This document shows positions 30,455 to 41,343 of a stretch of DNA of 64,000 nt, piece after piece. Origin of the DNA: Mesostigma viride (Eukaryota; Streptophyta; Mesostigmatophyceae; Mesostigmatales; Mesostigmataceae). Every line of letters begins with the position of its first letter. The stretch's first letter is position 1. A model generated the notes under the pieces. It saw nothing but the letters and a program-made list of their open reading frames with translations, had not been told where the DNA came from and searched no databases. The stretch covers positions 6,199,323 to 6,263,322 of the forward strand of contig RPFO01000041.1 of the NCBI GenBank assembly GCA_009746045.1, read 5' to 3'. A program made the translations under genes and the position numbers.

Positions 30455-33400
30455 ATGAAGACGTCCTTGACAGCTGATGCAGCTGTAAGTATGTCTGACC
30501 CTATGCATCCTCGTGCTGGGCACGAGGGTGGACCTCTCATTTTGAGAGAAACCAATGTACAACCACAGAGGGGTGTGAAGGCCTCTGGTGGTATGCATGT
30601 GGTCCCTGCTGGCGGTCCAGGTGTTGGGCATGAGCAGGGTGACTCAGGCTCTGAGTCAGAACAGGATGGAAGTCAGCATGGTGATGCTGGACAACCTGAC
30701 AGCACAGTCCTGACTGTGCCAGGGACTGCTTCCTCTGTGTACCAGGAGTTGGGTGCCCGAATCCACAACATGTTTGGGCATGCCACTTCTCTGTCAAACA
30801 ACTTTGCCTTCCGTATGGGCAGGGCACCCCTTCTTAAGGCGTGTCAGCAAGCTGCCTCACGGTGTAAGTGCCAGTTGTCCTCCAACAAGCCCAGGAAATC
30901 ACATGCCAAAGCTCTACCTCAGAGCATTGGTGATCTGCAGTGTGATATCCAACACATCAGGGGCATGCAACTGTTGGTGTGCGTGGACAGGTACACGAAA
31001 TACAAGGTGCTGGAGCATTTACCTTCTATGAAGAACAGGTACTTGCTGGCTGCCCTGCAGAATGTAAGAGCCAAGTTTCCTACCACAAGGATCCAGGTGG
31101 ACATGCAGTTTCAGCATCTCAAGGGTGATCCTACCCTTCCTGAGTTGCTGGTTACACCTAGGGAGGCTCATGGGCAGCAGGGTGCTATCGAGAGGGCAAT
31201 CCAGGAGGTCAAGAAATTGATCATCTCTGAAGACTGGGTACCCTTGTCTGCACCTGCACTTGTCAGGAGTGCATGGCTGAGGAACGTGGAGCAGCAGCTG
31301 AACAGCAGGGTTAACTTCTACTATGATGGAGTTGCTGTCAGCCCAATGGGTCTATATCATGGCCTGTGCCCACCACATGTGCTGGAGGGCTGGAAACATG
31401 CTGCACATGTCACCTTTGCCAAGCTGAGGGAGAAGGACCGGGGTTGGAAGATGCTGGAGCCACAAGTGGGTCAGAAGGTCCTAGCTTGGAAGGAACCTAG
31501 CCTTTATGGCAAACGTGGTAGCTGGAGTCCTGGGGTGGTTACCCAGGTTGATGAAGCTAGCCACGCATGCTTGGTCAGCATGGAGGACGAACCAAAGCAT
31601 GTGCACCGGCTGAGTTGGTCATATGTCAAGCCTAACCTGATGAATGAGGGCAGTCAGGCACAAGGCTCACAGGATCTGCAGGATTTTCAGGTCCCAGTGA
31701 CATCACTGACGCAACGACCACATCTGTTGCAGGGGAATCTGTCAGCCCTGGCCAGGTTGCAGAGGTACTTGTTGAACAGGCTGCAAGGTCAACAGCTGGG
31801 GAGTCAACTGTCAAGCCCAAGGCACTAACCAAGCCCAGGGGGACAAGTTTGGCTGGATTGATTGGGGCTCTACAAAGAGCCAAGAAGCAGCCCAAGGTAG
31901 CCAAGCTCAGGTGGCATGGCAATCTGGGGCTGGACACTGCCTTAGAGGTAGACACTAATTCTCAGGTTTCCATCATTGGGACCAGGGCTGCAGCAGGGTA
32001 CAGCATGTCTGAACCCAGCTATCAGTTTGTGTCTGACTTCAGTGGCGGGGTACACGTGAAGGTACTGGGTGAGGTATTCATTCCTATCCTTGGACAGGAC
32101 ACTGCTTTTTGTGTCTTGGAGGGCTATCAAGGACCTGCTCTTCTGGGGCAGAATTTCCTATGCCAGGATGGGTAGTGATCACGTCCTCTCTCCTGACTAA
32201 GGAAGGGGCTGGTCAGGTCCCACTGATTAATTTCAGGACCACTCACCTATCACGTGCAGTAACCAGGTCGGTTAAGCGTGTGCAAGTGTGCCAGGGGCAG
32301 GAGCCCTTGGTTGATGACCTCATACTGCCAGCTGCTAGTCATCCAAGCAGTTTGGGCATTGGTCCTCACTCACTTGCTGGACACAGCCCTATCAACTACC
32401 AAGGCCTGGTGAAGCTCATGTCCTCTCCCATTATGTGTCCCCAGGTCACACTGGGTCTGATTAAATCTGGGGAGGACTGGATCTCCAAGAAATGCGTGGA
32501 ACCTGTCAATGACCTGCCTCCTGCACGACGTCTACTCAAGCTCAAGTTTGTCATCAAGATGAAGGAGGTGGACGGGGTCAAGGTACCACATGTCAGGCCA
32601 GTGCTGAATGAGTTCAAGGGTACTGGTGAGTGCACTGCTGAGGAGTTGTATACCCCTGGCATGCTGCATGATACTTGGAGGCTGCTGCTGTGTGTATTTC
32701 TAGGCCTTCTCAACAAGGGCTTGGACTATGGCTCAGTGGTGGTAGACTTCAAGAGGGCATTTCTGGAGGGGATGCAGATGTGGCACAGGAAAAGTGGGAG
32801 GGCAAGACGCCTTTCTATGTTAGGGTGCCTGCTGTATGGAAAAGGGACATCCACACGGAGTTCCTTAAAATCCTCAAGGGCCTGGAGGGCCTGAGGTCAA
32901 GTCCAATAATCTGGAGGGAGACTCTCAACCGTTTCCTGAAGGAGCATTGCAACTTGAAGGTCTCTCCTGTAGACCCCTGTCTGTTTCTGGGGCAATGGGA
33001 AGGCCTGCCAGTGTATGCTTCGCTGCACGGGGATGACCTACATCTGATAGCTCCCACGTCGTGGCTTAAGGAGCTGATCTCCATCATTAAGTCCAAGTTT
33101 CCTCTGGGTAGGGAGCAATGGCAGGTGGAGAATGAGCCTCTGCTGTTTGTGGGCATGGAGGCCACACTGGTGAAGAAGGGGGGAGTGGCGTATGCTGCTG
33201 GTGGGGGGCAATGATTATCAAGAGACCCTCATTAGCAAGCTTCCTCCAACCATCACACAGGCACTGTGTCCCATGGTGAGGGGCATGGTTGCTTGGGTGG
33301 CAGGCATTTCCAGGCCAGACCTTATGGTCATAGCCAGGTTGCCTGATGACATGCTGGTGGAGCTAGGGTCTGCCAAGGTGGCTGATCAGGTCAGGGCTTC

Positions 33401-33935
33401 ATCTGGCATTCTGTTGTCTGCAGTGGATTTATCACAACCCATTTGCATGGAGCTGTATGTGGATAGCTCAATGGACAGCAGGCAGGTCTCCAAGGTCAGG
33501 GGCAGGGCTGCAGGGCTCTTTGTGCTCAGACAGGAAGGCCTGGGGAGTTTGGTGAGCTGGTTTAGTCGCCTGCACAAACGGGTGGCTGTCAGCAGTGATG
33601 TGGCAGAATGCAGGGCTATTTGTGAAGGCATTCACACAAGCCTTTATCTGAAGGAGTTGCTTCATCAGATGACTTCTAACACTCCTTGGCCACTTCAGGT
33701 TACCACTCTTCTAAAAACAGACTCCATGGGGATGGTGCAGTTTGTGCACAGGCAGATGGCCAGAAGTAGGGACTTGGATTATCTCCTTCTTAAGGAGTTG
33801 TCCTCCTTGGCCAATATTGAGCATATCCCTGGGGTTGACAATCCTGCTGATGCTTTGACCAAGCTAGTGCAGAAGGCAGCAGTGCAATACAAGGTTCTTC
33901 AGTCTCTGATGGACCCATCTCAGCAAGCTGTCTAA
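30455..33935 (+). pseudogene. pol: family 3 pol: integrase, protease, RT and RNase H, frameshifted
   Basis: Integrase is intact in 30455-31828: IHNMFGH, CKCQ, then GDLQCDIQHI, IQVDMQFQHL and GAIERAIQEVK for the three acidic residues. Protease follows at 31849-32175 (VDTNSQVSII, catalytic D at 31951; ending ALLGQNFL). RT spans 32109-33214 in two frames (KLKFVIKMKE, VDFKRAFLEG, GLEGLRSSP, YASLHGDDLHLIAP with the DD codons at 33032-33037). RNase H is at 33192-33935 (YVDSSMDSRQ, AECRAI, KTDSMGMVQF, NPADALTK). Four frame changes divide it. The order IN-PR-RT-RH and the HGDD box match the other two families. Confidence 0.82.
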
Positions 33936-34884
33936 GCTGGTGCATGGTTATAGGGCATTGGAGAGCAGATTGTGTGGTAGTGTCAGCATTGTGACTGGCA
34001 TAATACCTGTATTTTAGTCTGTACTAAGGCTCATGGACCATGGTACACTCACTCTGATTTTAATCAGGATACAGCCAGGTTTTGGCTGGGGTTCATGCTG
34101 TTGACTACACAAGGTTGACAGGTCCATTACAGACCATGTATTCTATTTTAAAAGAAATGTATATTTGTACATACCTCTCACAATGGTCTGGGAACCTTTA
34201 TTCTGGGGTTTATAGGGCGGGGTTCGATTCCCTGGTATTATGTTTCTACAAGCTGGCCTGTTCAGGTGTTTGCCTGTTCAGACTTCCCTAGTTCCCCAGG
34301 GCAGGATTTAATTGTTGCCTATGTGTTTCATTTTGTCATTTGTTTGCTGTGGCAGTTTACCATCTGGCAAGTAGACGGGCGCCGTAAGACGGGCGCCAAT
34401 AGACCCCTGTTGAGAGAATGACAGGCAAACTATTGTAATACGCCTTACTTTGTCAAGTGGTATTTTAATTGTCATGGATTTATTGTACTTATATTGAATA
34501 TGTACTGGGTTTTATGGGATTAGTATCTGGGATTAATGTAACTCACCGCCAGAAGGTCATTGTACTGGAGGCTCTACCGAGGTGATGGGATTAATTCCTG
34601 GAGAAGACCTCATAGAATTAACCTGTATGTATTTAATTTTGTGTGCTTCTAATATCTGGTGGTACTCTGTAATGCCACTTCCATAGGTTTTTATCCATTT
34701 CTCATGGAATGGTTTTCCCTGTGGCAGATCTGTTTCTTTTCCAGTTCCTTAAAAGAAAGGCTGGGGGAATGGCAATGGCCATTAAAGACATCTGTTCAAG
34801 CTTCAAGCTGGAGTGAAGGACATTTCAAGCTACTTCAAGGGTCCCTGGCAGGGGATGTGATCCCTAAAGAAAAGAAGGGATTGG
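33936..34884 (+). other. family 3 3' untranslated region
   Basis: About 950 bp without a supported gene, between the RNase H stop and the 3' LTR. GACGGGCGCCGTA near 34374 also occurs at 29217, at the gag start. It ends in the purine-rich run AAAGAAAAGAAGGGA. Confidence 0.6.
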
Positions 34885-35499
34885 AGTTAACGTAAAGGAT
34901 TTACGTTAGATGGATAGAGATTGTTACGCTCTTTCCAACGGCACCTTGAACGCCTCATTTGGTTAAGGAACGTAAAAGTTATGACGTTTCCTAGGCTGTG
35001 CCGACAGTACCCGGCGCGCCACTGTGGGCGCGTACGGACACAGGATGTACAAGTGTCACTTTGATAGTCCGCAGGACGTTGACAGGACTTGTACAGGACT
35101 TGATGGTCAATTGATAGGTAGGCGCTGTAGCGCGCCAGGACCTATGAGACAATTGATGCTGAGTAGTGTACGGATAGGTCCACAGGACTAGCCGTATGGA
35201 CAATTGATAGATCTGCGCGCCAAAGGCGTGCCAGAGTCTGTGTAATCAATTGATTGACAGTTCAGCTGTGACAGTGCAGCTGAATACTTGGACGCGTCCC
35301 TAACAACCTATATGTGTGACTTGGTCGCACCGGGACGCTAGTTCTTGCGTGCACGTTCTCTTGGCACTGCGACCCTGTCGCCTGTGCTGCGTGCAGTCTT
35401 GGAAGTGACGTGACTTACGTCTGTGTTTCCTTGTTATTAATAAAGGCAACTTCCTGCAAGAACCATGGAGGAATTCGTGGCATCCTCACTCTTACAACT
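34885..35499 (+). repeat. family 3 3' LTR
   Basis: 615 bp, the partner of 27696-28309 with one inserted G (near 35123) and two substitutions. Confidence 0.92.
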
Positions 35500-35504
35500 C
35501 ATAG

Positions 35505-38021
35505 CTTGGATGTGAATGGTTTTATGGAGATCCAAGGAGTGCAAGATAAGGGGAGGGCCTTCCTGGAGAGTTTTGGTGATGGCTTTGTGACCTACTTGCA
35601 TCAAGACATCATCATCAACTCTGCTAACCACAGCCAGGTGAGGTGCACACGTTGAGCACAACCACCCCAGCTTGCCTCTAATGGTGGGACAGTCTCCAGG
35701 TTTGATTTTGGTTTGCAAAACCTCCAAGCAACTGTGCATGTAATCATTGGGAGAGTAAAGTGCACACACCCACTGGTTTTGATGCTGCTGGAGTTGTAAC
35801 ATTGTGCCACAAAATTTTATGGCAGTGGTGCCCAGCTCTACTTGCTTGCCAATTTCAAAATGCTGTGACACTTGTTGTATAAAGTCATCTACAGCACGCC
35901 TTGGCCCAGCAATCAGCTGATCATCCCCATGCCACACAAAGGTGAGTATGCCATGAGGGTGTGGGACCACATAGAAGCAAGGGTCTATGTCATCATATCT
36001 AGCCCCTAGCTTTTCAAACACAGCCTGAGCTGACATCCTGAAAATGCGAGGAGCTGATTGCAGCCCTTCAACACCTATGTTAGCTTTCAGGTACTGCTGA
36101 GGGATGTGTTTTGCCCAAACTCTTGGAGTGGAGACTACATACACCTGACCATGCCACACTTGTTGTGCTATCTCAGGTGAGCCTTTCAGGAAAGCCCTTT
36201 TAATGTCTGTAGCCTTACATACATAGTCATCCCCGTCATTGAGATGACCCACAAAGACAGACAGCAAGATTTTTAAGGAGGTTTGCTGAATGCCTGGCGT
36301 GTATAACTCTGCCTCTGTCAGATCAGTGGTGCCCTTGAACTCTGTCACACAAGGTCTAGCATGGAAAATGACTGACCCATCTGCTGCTGGCTTATGTTTA
36401 CACACAAACTTCAGGCGCAAGTGCTTGCACCCTGCAGGCTTTTTGTCAATAGGTGTGACAGGTGGAGTGTGAGAGGGGCTAAGAGGATCTGGCACTACCC
36501 ATTCTTCCCTGGCCTTGTTGAAGGCCTCCACCCATTTTAGGAAACCTATGTGTGTGCGACAATCTTGCTCTATCTGTTCATAAGAAAGAGGAGACATTTT
36601 AGCCACATCATGCTTGCCCAATCCAAAGGAGGTGGGATGAAGTTTTTGGTTATGAACCAAGTCTGCCACACAAGGTTCTTGCCCTGGGGCATACTTGGGG
36701 GTAGCAAATTTTACAGAAGCAATGTTGGTGTTAAGAAGTTTTTGAAGGGAAATTTTGAAATGATTCAGATCAACACCACCCAGGTCCTGGATGGATAGTC
36801 TACTACTGGAAATAATGACACCAGGGTAAGAGAGAAAAGGATCCCCCAACAAAGCATTACCTTTATAACCTTCCAATACCTGAAAAGGTGTGGGGATACC
36901 AAGTATAGTCAACATGACCTGACCTTGTACCTTGAGGGATGACTGCCCTGAGAAATCAGCCACATGGTGCCAGGGTGAAGGTTCCAAAGGCATATGGGGC
37001 ACAGCCAGGGCACTGATAATGCTGACCTGGGCTTGTGTGTCCACTGCAACCGTAAATGGGCTATTGTCATTCTGCCCAACCTTCCCCACCTTAGCTGATC
37101 CTGCAGCAGTTTGAGCTTTAGCTCTATGAGCTGATTGTAAAATGCGAACAGCTTCTGCTAGGCTGCGTTTGGAAGATGCAGCTAGTGGCTGAGCTGTGTT
37201 CACAATTGAAGAGGTGAGAGGTTGCTGCTCACCTGTTTTGCCAATGTAACCCTCTGCTGCAGGGGGCCAAGCCTGCAGTGACTGCCTACAATCATCAAGG
37301 GTGACCTGGGTGTCACAGTGGGTGTGGCTCTCACACTCACCAGTGGGTGTTCCAAACAACCACTTACTGGGCAACGCTGGGATGCCAGGCAACTGTACAG
37401 GGCTGTCGGCCAACAGCTCTTCCTCCTCTGCCACGTCTGACACAGTTGGAAAATACAATTTCATCCTGTGAGGTGAACACCTGTGAATCTTTCCCGTGTC
37501 ATTTTGTTTAACCAGCACTGTCCTGCCAGTGGTATTAAACTTTAGGATGGTGGCTGGCCCATGCCAGGTACCCACCTTGCCTAGTCCCGACTCCTTGTAG
37601 AATAGGACCTGGTCCCCTTCTCTGAAGGTGGGACGTGGATGCTTTGCATCCTTGACAGCTAACCTGCTAGCTGTCTGTGCTCGCTGTGCATTGTATAGGG
37701 CTAGTACCTCAGGTGGATAAATGCCTGCATGCAATCCATCTGGTGTAATGATCACCCCTTGTGGGGTTTTCATGAGTGGCCTCCTGTTGAGGACTTGGCA
37801 CAGCCTGGTGGACCACAGAGCTCTGTCAGCATATGACCCACTGTCAGCCAGCAGATTACCATCTTCCTTGGCTACAAGGGTTTTAATTAATGGACCTGAT
37901 GGCCCTTTCAATAATGCCTTGCCTCTCATGATCTTCTAGCCCAGCCATATCAATAGCCTCACACCCTGGTTCATTGGCAAGACACGTGAACTGTTGATCC
38001 AGTAATAATGCCTCCACAGGG
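35505..38021 (-). pseudogene. pol: outer family 2 pol: integrase C-terminal part, protease, RT and start of RNase H
   Basis: From 38021 downward it reads ALLLDQQFTCLANEP and IIERAIRSI (second and third integrase acidic residues). A 4-bp insertion (TTAATTAA at 37883-37890) shifts the frame; the reading then continues KTLVAKEDGNLL from 37880. Protease has VDTQAQVSII and ALLGDPFL. RT has HLRLKFVCKHK, ATDIKRAFLKG, GVEGLQSAP and FVWHGDDQLIAGP (DD near 35922). The frame breaks at IHIQAM where family 3 entered. It is nearly identical to the inner copy. Confidence 0.85.
37883..37890. other. TTAA duplication (TTAATTAA) in the outer integrase
   Basis: The inner copy reads GGGTTTTAATGGACC (44227-44241); the outer copy reads GGGTTTTAATTAATGGACC. 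The extra four bases are an exact TTAA repeat, which frameshifts the integrase. Confidence 0.8.
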
Positions 38022-38490
38022 AGTTGGATGGAGACTAGGGACGACGAACAACTGCTGAAGCTGAGAGTGAATGATGATTGTATTATCAATAATACAATGA
38101 GAGAGCAATGAGAAAGCAATGGAAGCTGAGGGCTCAGAATGGAACGTCTGGGCAAACTCGGGTGCTGCGGCACTCCCCAGTGCTACGCCTATATGCCTAT
38201 GGCGGTGCTACCTGCAGCACCTCACCAGTGGACAACTGTACACTGCAATGCCATGCGACCACGTCACTAGCATCAACTACACTCGGCCCGTCCAGAACCG
38301 GATAACCCGGGTCTGGCGGGTCGAGCTGGAGTCTAGGCACAGTCTGGCACTAACCGCACATCGGTCCACATGACACCTCAGTACCGTACACCCTGCCGTA
38401 CTGTACTGAGGTGTCCCGCTCAGCCGCGGTAGGCAATACGCGGCGCGCAGGCCGGAAATCCGTGTGTCAGCCTAAGCATCTCATCTAACT
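38022..38490 (-). repeat. family 2 LTR, inner element, 3' LTR (469 bp)
   Basis: AGTTGG...CTAACT ends. It differs from the outer subtype mainly near the AGTTGG end. Confidence 0.92.
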
Positions 38491-39156
38491 CCCATTATGT
38501 TTTCCTTTCAGGTTGAAGGCTAGCGACTTCAAGCCTGATCCTGCCCAGCTAGGAGACTGACTCCAAGCTGACTGAGGTGCTGAGCAACTGACACCCATAC
38601 TGCCACATCTGGACTGAAAAAGATGGGCCCCAGAACTCGTGCAATACTTGTGATGGCATCACGTTTAGCTCAACATGCCCGGGGAGTTCCTCCTCCTCGC
38701 GAGCTCACAAGGGAGATAGCTATGCCTGTCTGCCTATCCAGGGAGTGCATCACCAGCCAAGAGAGCCATTGTAAAAATGCCAAGGTAACCGTTTAAGAGG
38801 TTCCATGTTGTTCCATCATCATCGCCCACTCAGAGAAAAGAATACCCAGCCAGGCTGGGTCCACTGAGCTCAGGTTACCTGCAACCTGAGTAGTGACAGT
38901 AGACAGGTTTATTGCACCCTGCACTGTCCATGTTGTACCTGCACAACATGTGAGGACCAGCCACCCCTGCCCTGCACAGAGGGGGCTGAAGTCCTAGTGA
39001 CAGGTGACAGGACTATGACATCCTGGACCTGGCCACATGGCACCTGCACCACGTGTGAGGACCAGCCACCCCTGCCCTGCACAGTGGTGGCTGAAGTCCT
39101 GGTGACAGGTGACAGGAATATTTCATCCTGCACCTGGGCTGAACACGTTGTACTAG
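38491..39156 (-). other. inner family 2 3' region, part 1
   Basis: Same as 26118-26785 in the outer copy, including the ~100-bp tandem pair (about 38900-39140). No gene. Confidence 0.75.
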
Positions 39157-40934
39157 TGTTAATCAGCCGGCCGTCCTAAATTTAGGACTTGGTCCTAAAA
39201 AGTCCTAAGGTCACTATAACCGAGGTAGCGGGCAAGGGGGGTCACTATATGGTCCATACCCCCAGTGGACCGTGACCTCCAAGATGTACTCTACCCGTGA
39301 TACCGGTACATCGTACCCGGATTCCGTACCGGGTACCGGGTAGATGCGCGGGAATGTACGTACCTCGACCAAAAATACAGAGATTTTGGGCCAAAAAAGT
39401 GGGTGCGGGAATGATGTGCGGCGGATATGGCGACCTGACAAATATGGGCGGCATTTTCACGTGAGCTTATCGTTTCGGGCGCCCAGTAGCAAGAACGAAA
39501 GCTTGGTACTTATGCTTAAAGGGTCTGAATTTGGTTACGAAATTATTTGCGTTTGCATGTGTAGCACGGCTGCTCAACATGAGTAGGTCACAGATCGCCT
39601 GCGCCCGGACGGTCGATTTTGAGCACAAACATGTCAGTGCGTGAGGAAACGTTGCCCGCACCAGGCCAGGCAGTTTTTGCGCTTGATTTTAATCGTAGTA
39701 TAGAGTTTGGAAACGGTATATCTGACAAGGGAGCGCCCGGGCCTGGGTGTTCTTGCCCGAAGTTTACTGTCGACCATTTTACAGAACGTCAAGGCTGGGT
39801 AGCGAGCGCACGTGACAGGACTTGTCTTTCGATATCTCTTGGGCCTAGAACAATGCTCCGGCGTGTCTTACGTTACTTTCGAACCATTTTGTAAGTTTGG
39901 CTGCGTTCTTGTGCCGGTAAGCTGGCTGGCTGCGGATATCCGCGATTCTTAATGCATCCACCTGGACGTGGCGACGTAACAAGCAGGTGTGTGCCGGGTT
40001 CTCTCTGTGGTTAGTTGTAAGGGGTAGCGTAGTCGTAGCAGTAAGTGCCAGCCGGCTATGCCTGAAAGACAGGACAGTTTCTGTGCATGTACATGGCTTA
40101 CGTAGTTGGTTTACGGCATGTACCTTCTATCGTCGCAACCTTCCTTGTTCGCTGCTGCTAAGTTACGCATGCTTCCCAGCTATGTTACGGTTGCGTTCAT
40201 TATCAGCCATGGGCCCATTGCTTGCAGTTGTTCTAGCTGTTCTTGTGCTGCTTATATGTGATGCTTTTACAGCTCTCCCCCCCCCCCTAGAATGCATGCA
40301 AAGTGTGGCATGTTGGATAGTGCCCTTTAACAACTTCATCTGGCTGCTACCTGTGTAAGTTGCCATACAAATGTGGTGTCCTCTCCTTTCTGGGTGGTGG
40401 CCAGCATGCCCGTGACATTAAACAAGCTATGGTATATGCTTAGAGGGAGTTTGCCGTAAGGGGTGGGTCATGTTCCAGCCAGGCAACCTCAGCAACCATA
40501 CAACCTTATATTGCATGATCTGCCCCATCTGTGACACCGTTAGGCACGCGTATATATACGTGCAGCCACAGCACGGTACGGCCTTGTTATACGCTGCCCC
40601 ACCTCCCCAAGGCCGCGTAGGGTCCCGTGGGGCCCTGAGGATTGGTAAGAAGTTCATGGGACTGTGTGGGTGGCGTGGTGATGGGTGATATACATGGTGG
40701 TCCTAAAAAGTCCTAGTTTCAATTTTGGGCCATTTTTTTCGTTCGAGGTCTGCCATGGGGCAGGGCCAGTTTTGGTACTAAACGTCGTTATTTGAACCTA
40801 GGTCTTTGATAGAAATTTAAAAACTATATTATTTCTCAGTGGCACAAATGCCGGGGTCAAATATTACTGTTTACATGATTAAATACGCATTCCCCAGCGT
40901 CCTAAATTTAGGACTTTTTGCAGGCTTTTGGACA
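39157..40934. mobile_element. 1778-bp DNA element, TSD CTAG
   Basis: CTAG at 39153-39156 and 40935-40938. The interrupted word ACTAGACAACATG is intact in the outer copy at 26781. Ends are TGTTAATC...TTTTGGACA. The 14-bp palindrome TCCTAAATTTAGGA lies near both ends (about 39174 and 40902), and GGTCCTAAAAAGTCCTA occurs near 39191 and 40699. Longest frames lack recognisable domains, including 39987-40358, which has hydrophobic runs. Superfamily not assigned. Confidence 0.75.
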
Positions 40935-41343
40935 CTAGACAACATGACAGCACCCATGCCTTTACTGCCACTGAACAGTTAGGCCAGGTGTCCCAGGATA
41001 GCCACAGTGAACTGGGGTCCTGGGTAACCACCTGTCAAGGGAGCTTTGACCCTCCACTTGAATGGGAGGCACCTGAGCCACTGAGCTCAAGGCCAATCCA
41101 CCAAGGCATACAACCCTAGTGGAAAAAGAAAAGTGTGAGATACATCCCATGCCCACCTATGAAGGTGTGCATAACGAAATTCCATGGTGTTGAAAAAAAT
41201 CGAAACAGATTTTATTGGCATAGGGCACGCAGATGCATGAAAACAGACTCCAACCAACCCCCTTGCTGGAGGCCACAACCTACCCCTTGGCCCTGCCCAA
41301 GGGGTACTGGGTTACCTAGGCGGCCCTGGTGAACAGGACCCTG
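40935..41343 (-). other. inner family 2 3' region, part 2
   Basis: Matches 26782-27186 of the outer copy. Non-coding leader to the RNase H stop at 41344. Confidence 0.7.

Larger units (their letters stand above)
27696..35499 (+). mobile_element. family 3 Copia-like LTR retrotransposon, 7804 bp
   Basis: LTRs 27696-28309 (614 bp) and 34885-35499 (615 bp) differ by about three changes. Ends are AGTTAAC...ACAACT; TSD CATAG at 27691-27695 and 35500-35504. Plus-strand order: an extra 5' ORF, gag with knuckle, integrase, protease, RT, RNase H. A purine run AAAGAAAAGAAGGGA precedes the 3' LTR. It interrupts the outer element's RNase H. Coding contains at least eight frame changes despite nearly identical LTRs. 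Confidence 0.9.

Noticed and set aside
30537-30827. 96-aa minus-strand frame in family 3
   Set aside because: Antisense to the integrase frame.
39987-40358. 123-aa frame with hydrophobic stretches
   Set aside because: No homology recognised, lies in a DNA element, and overlaps low-complexity pyrimidine runs.
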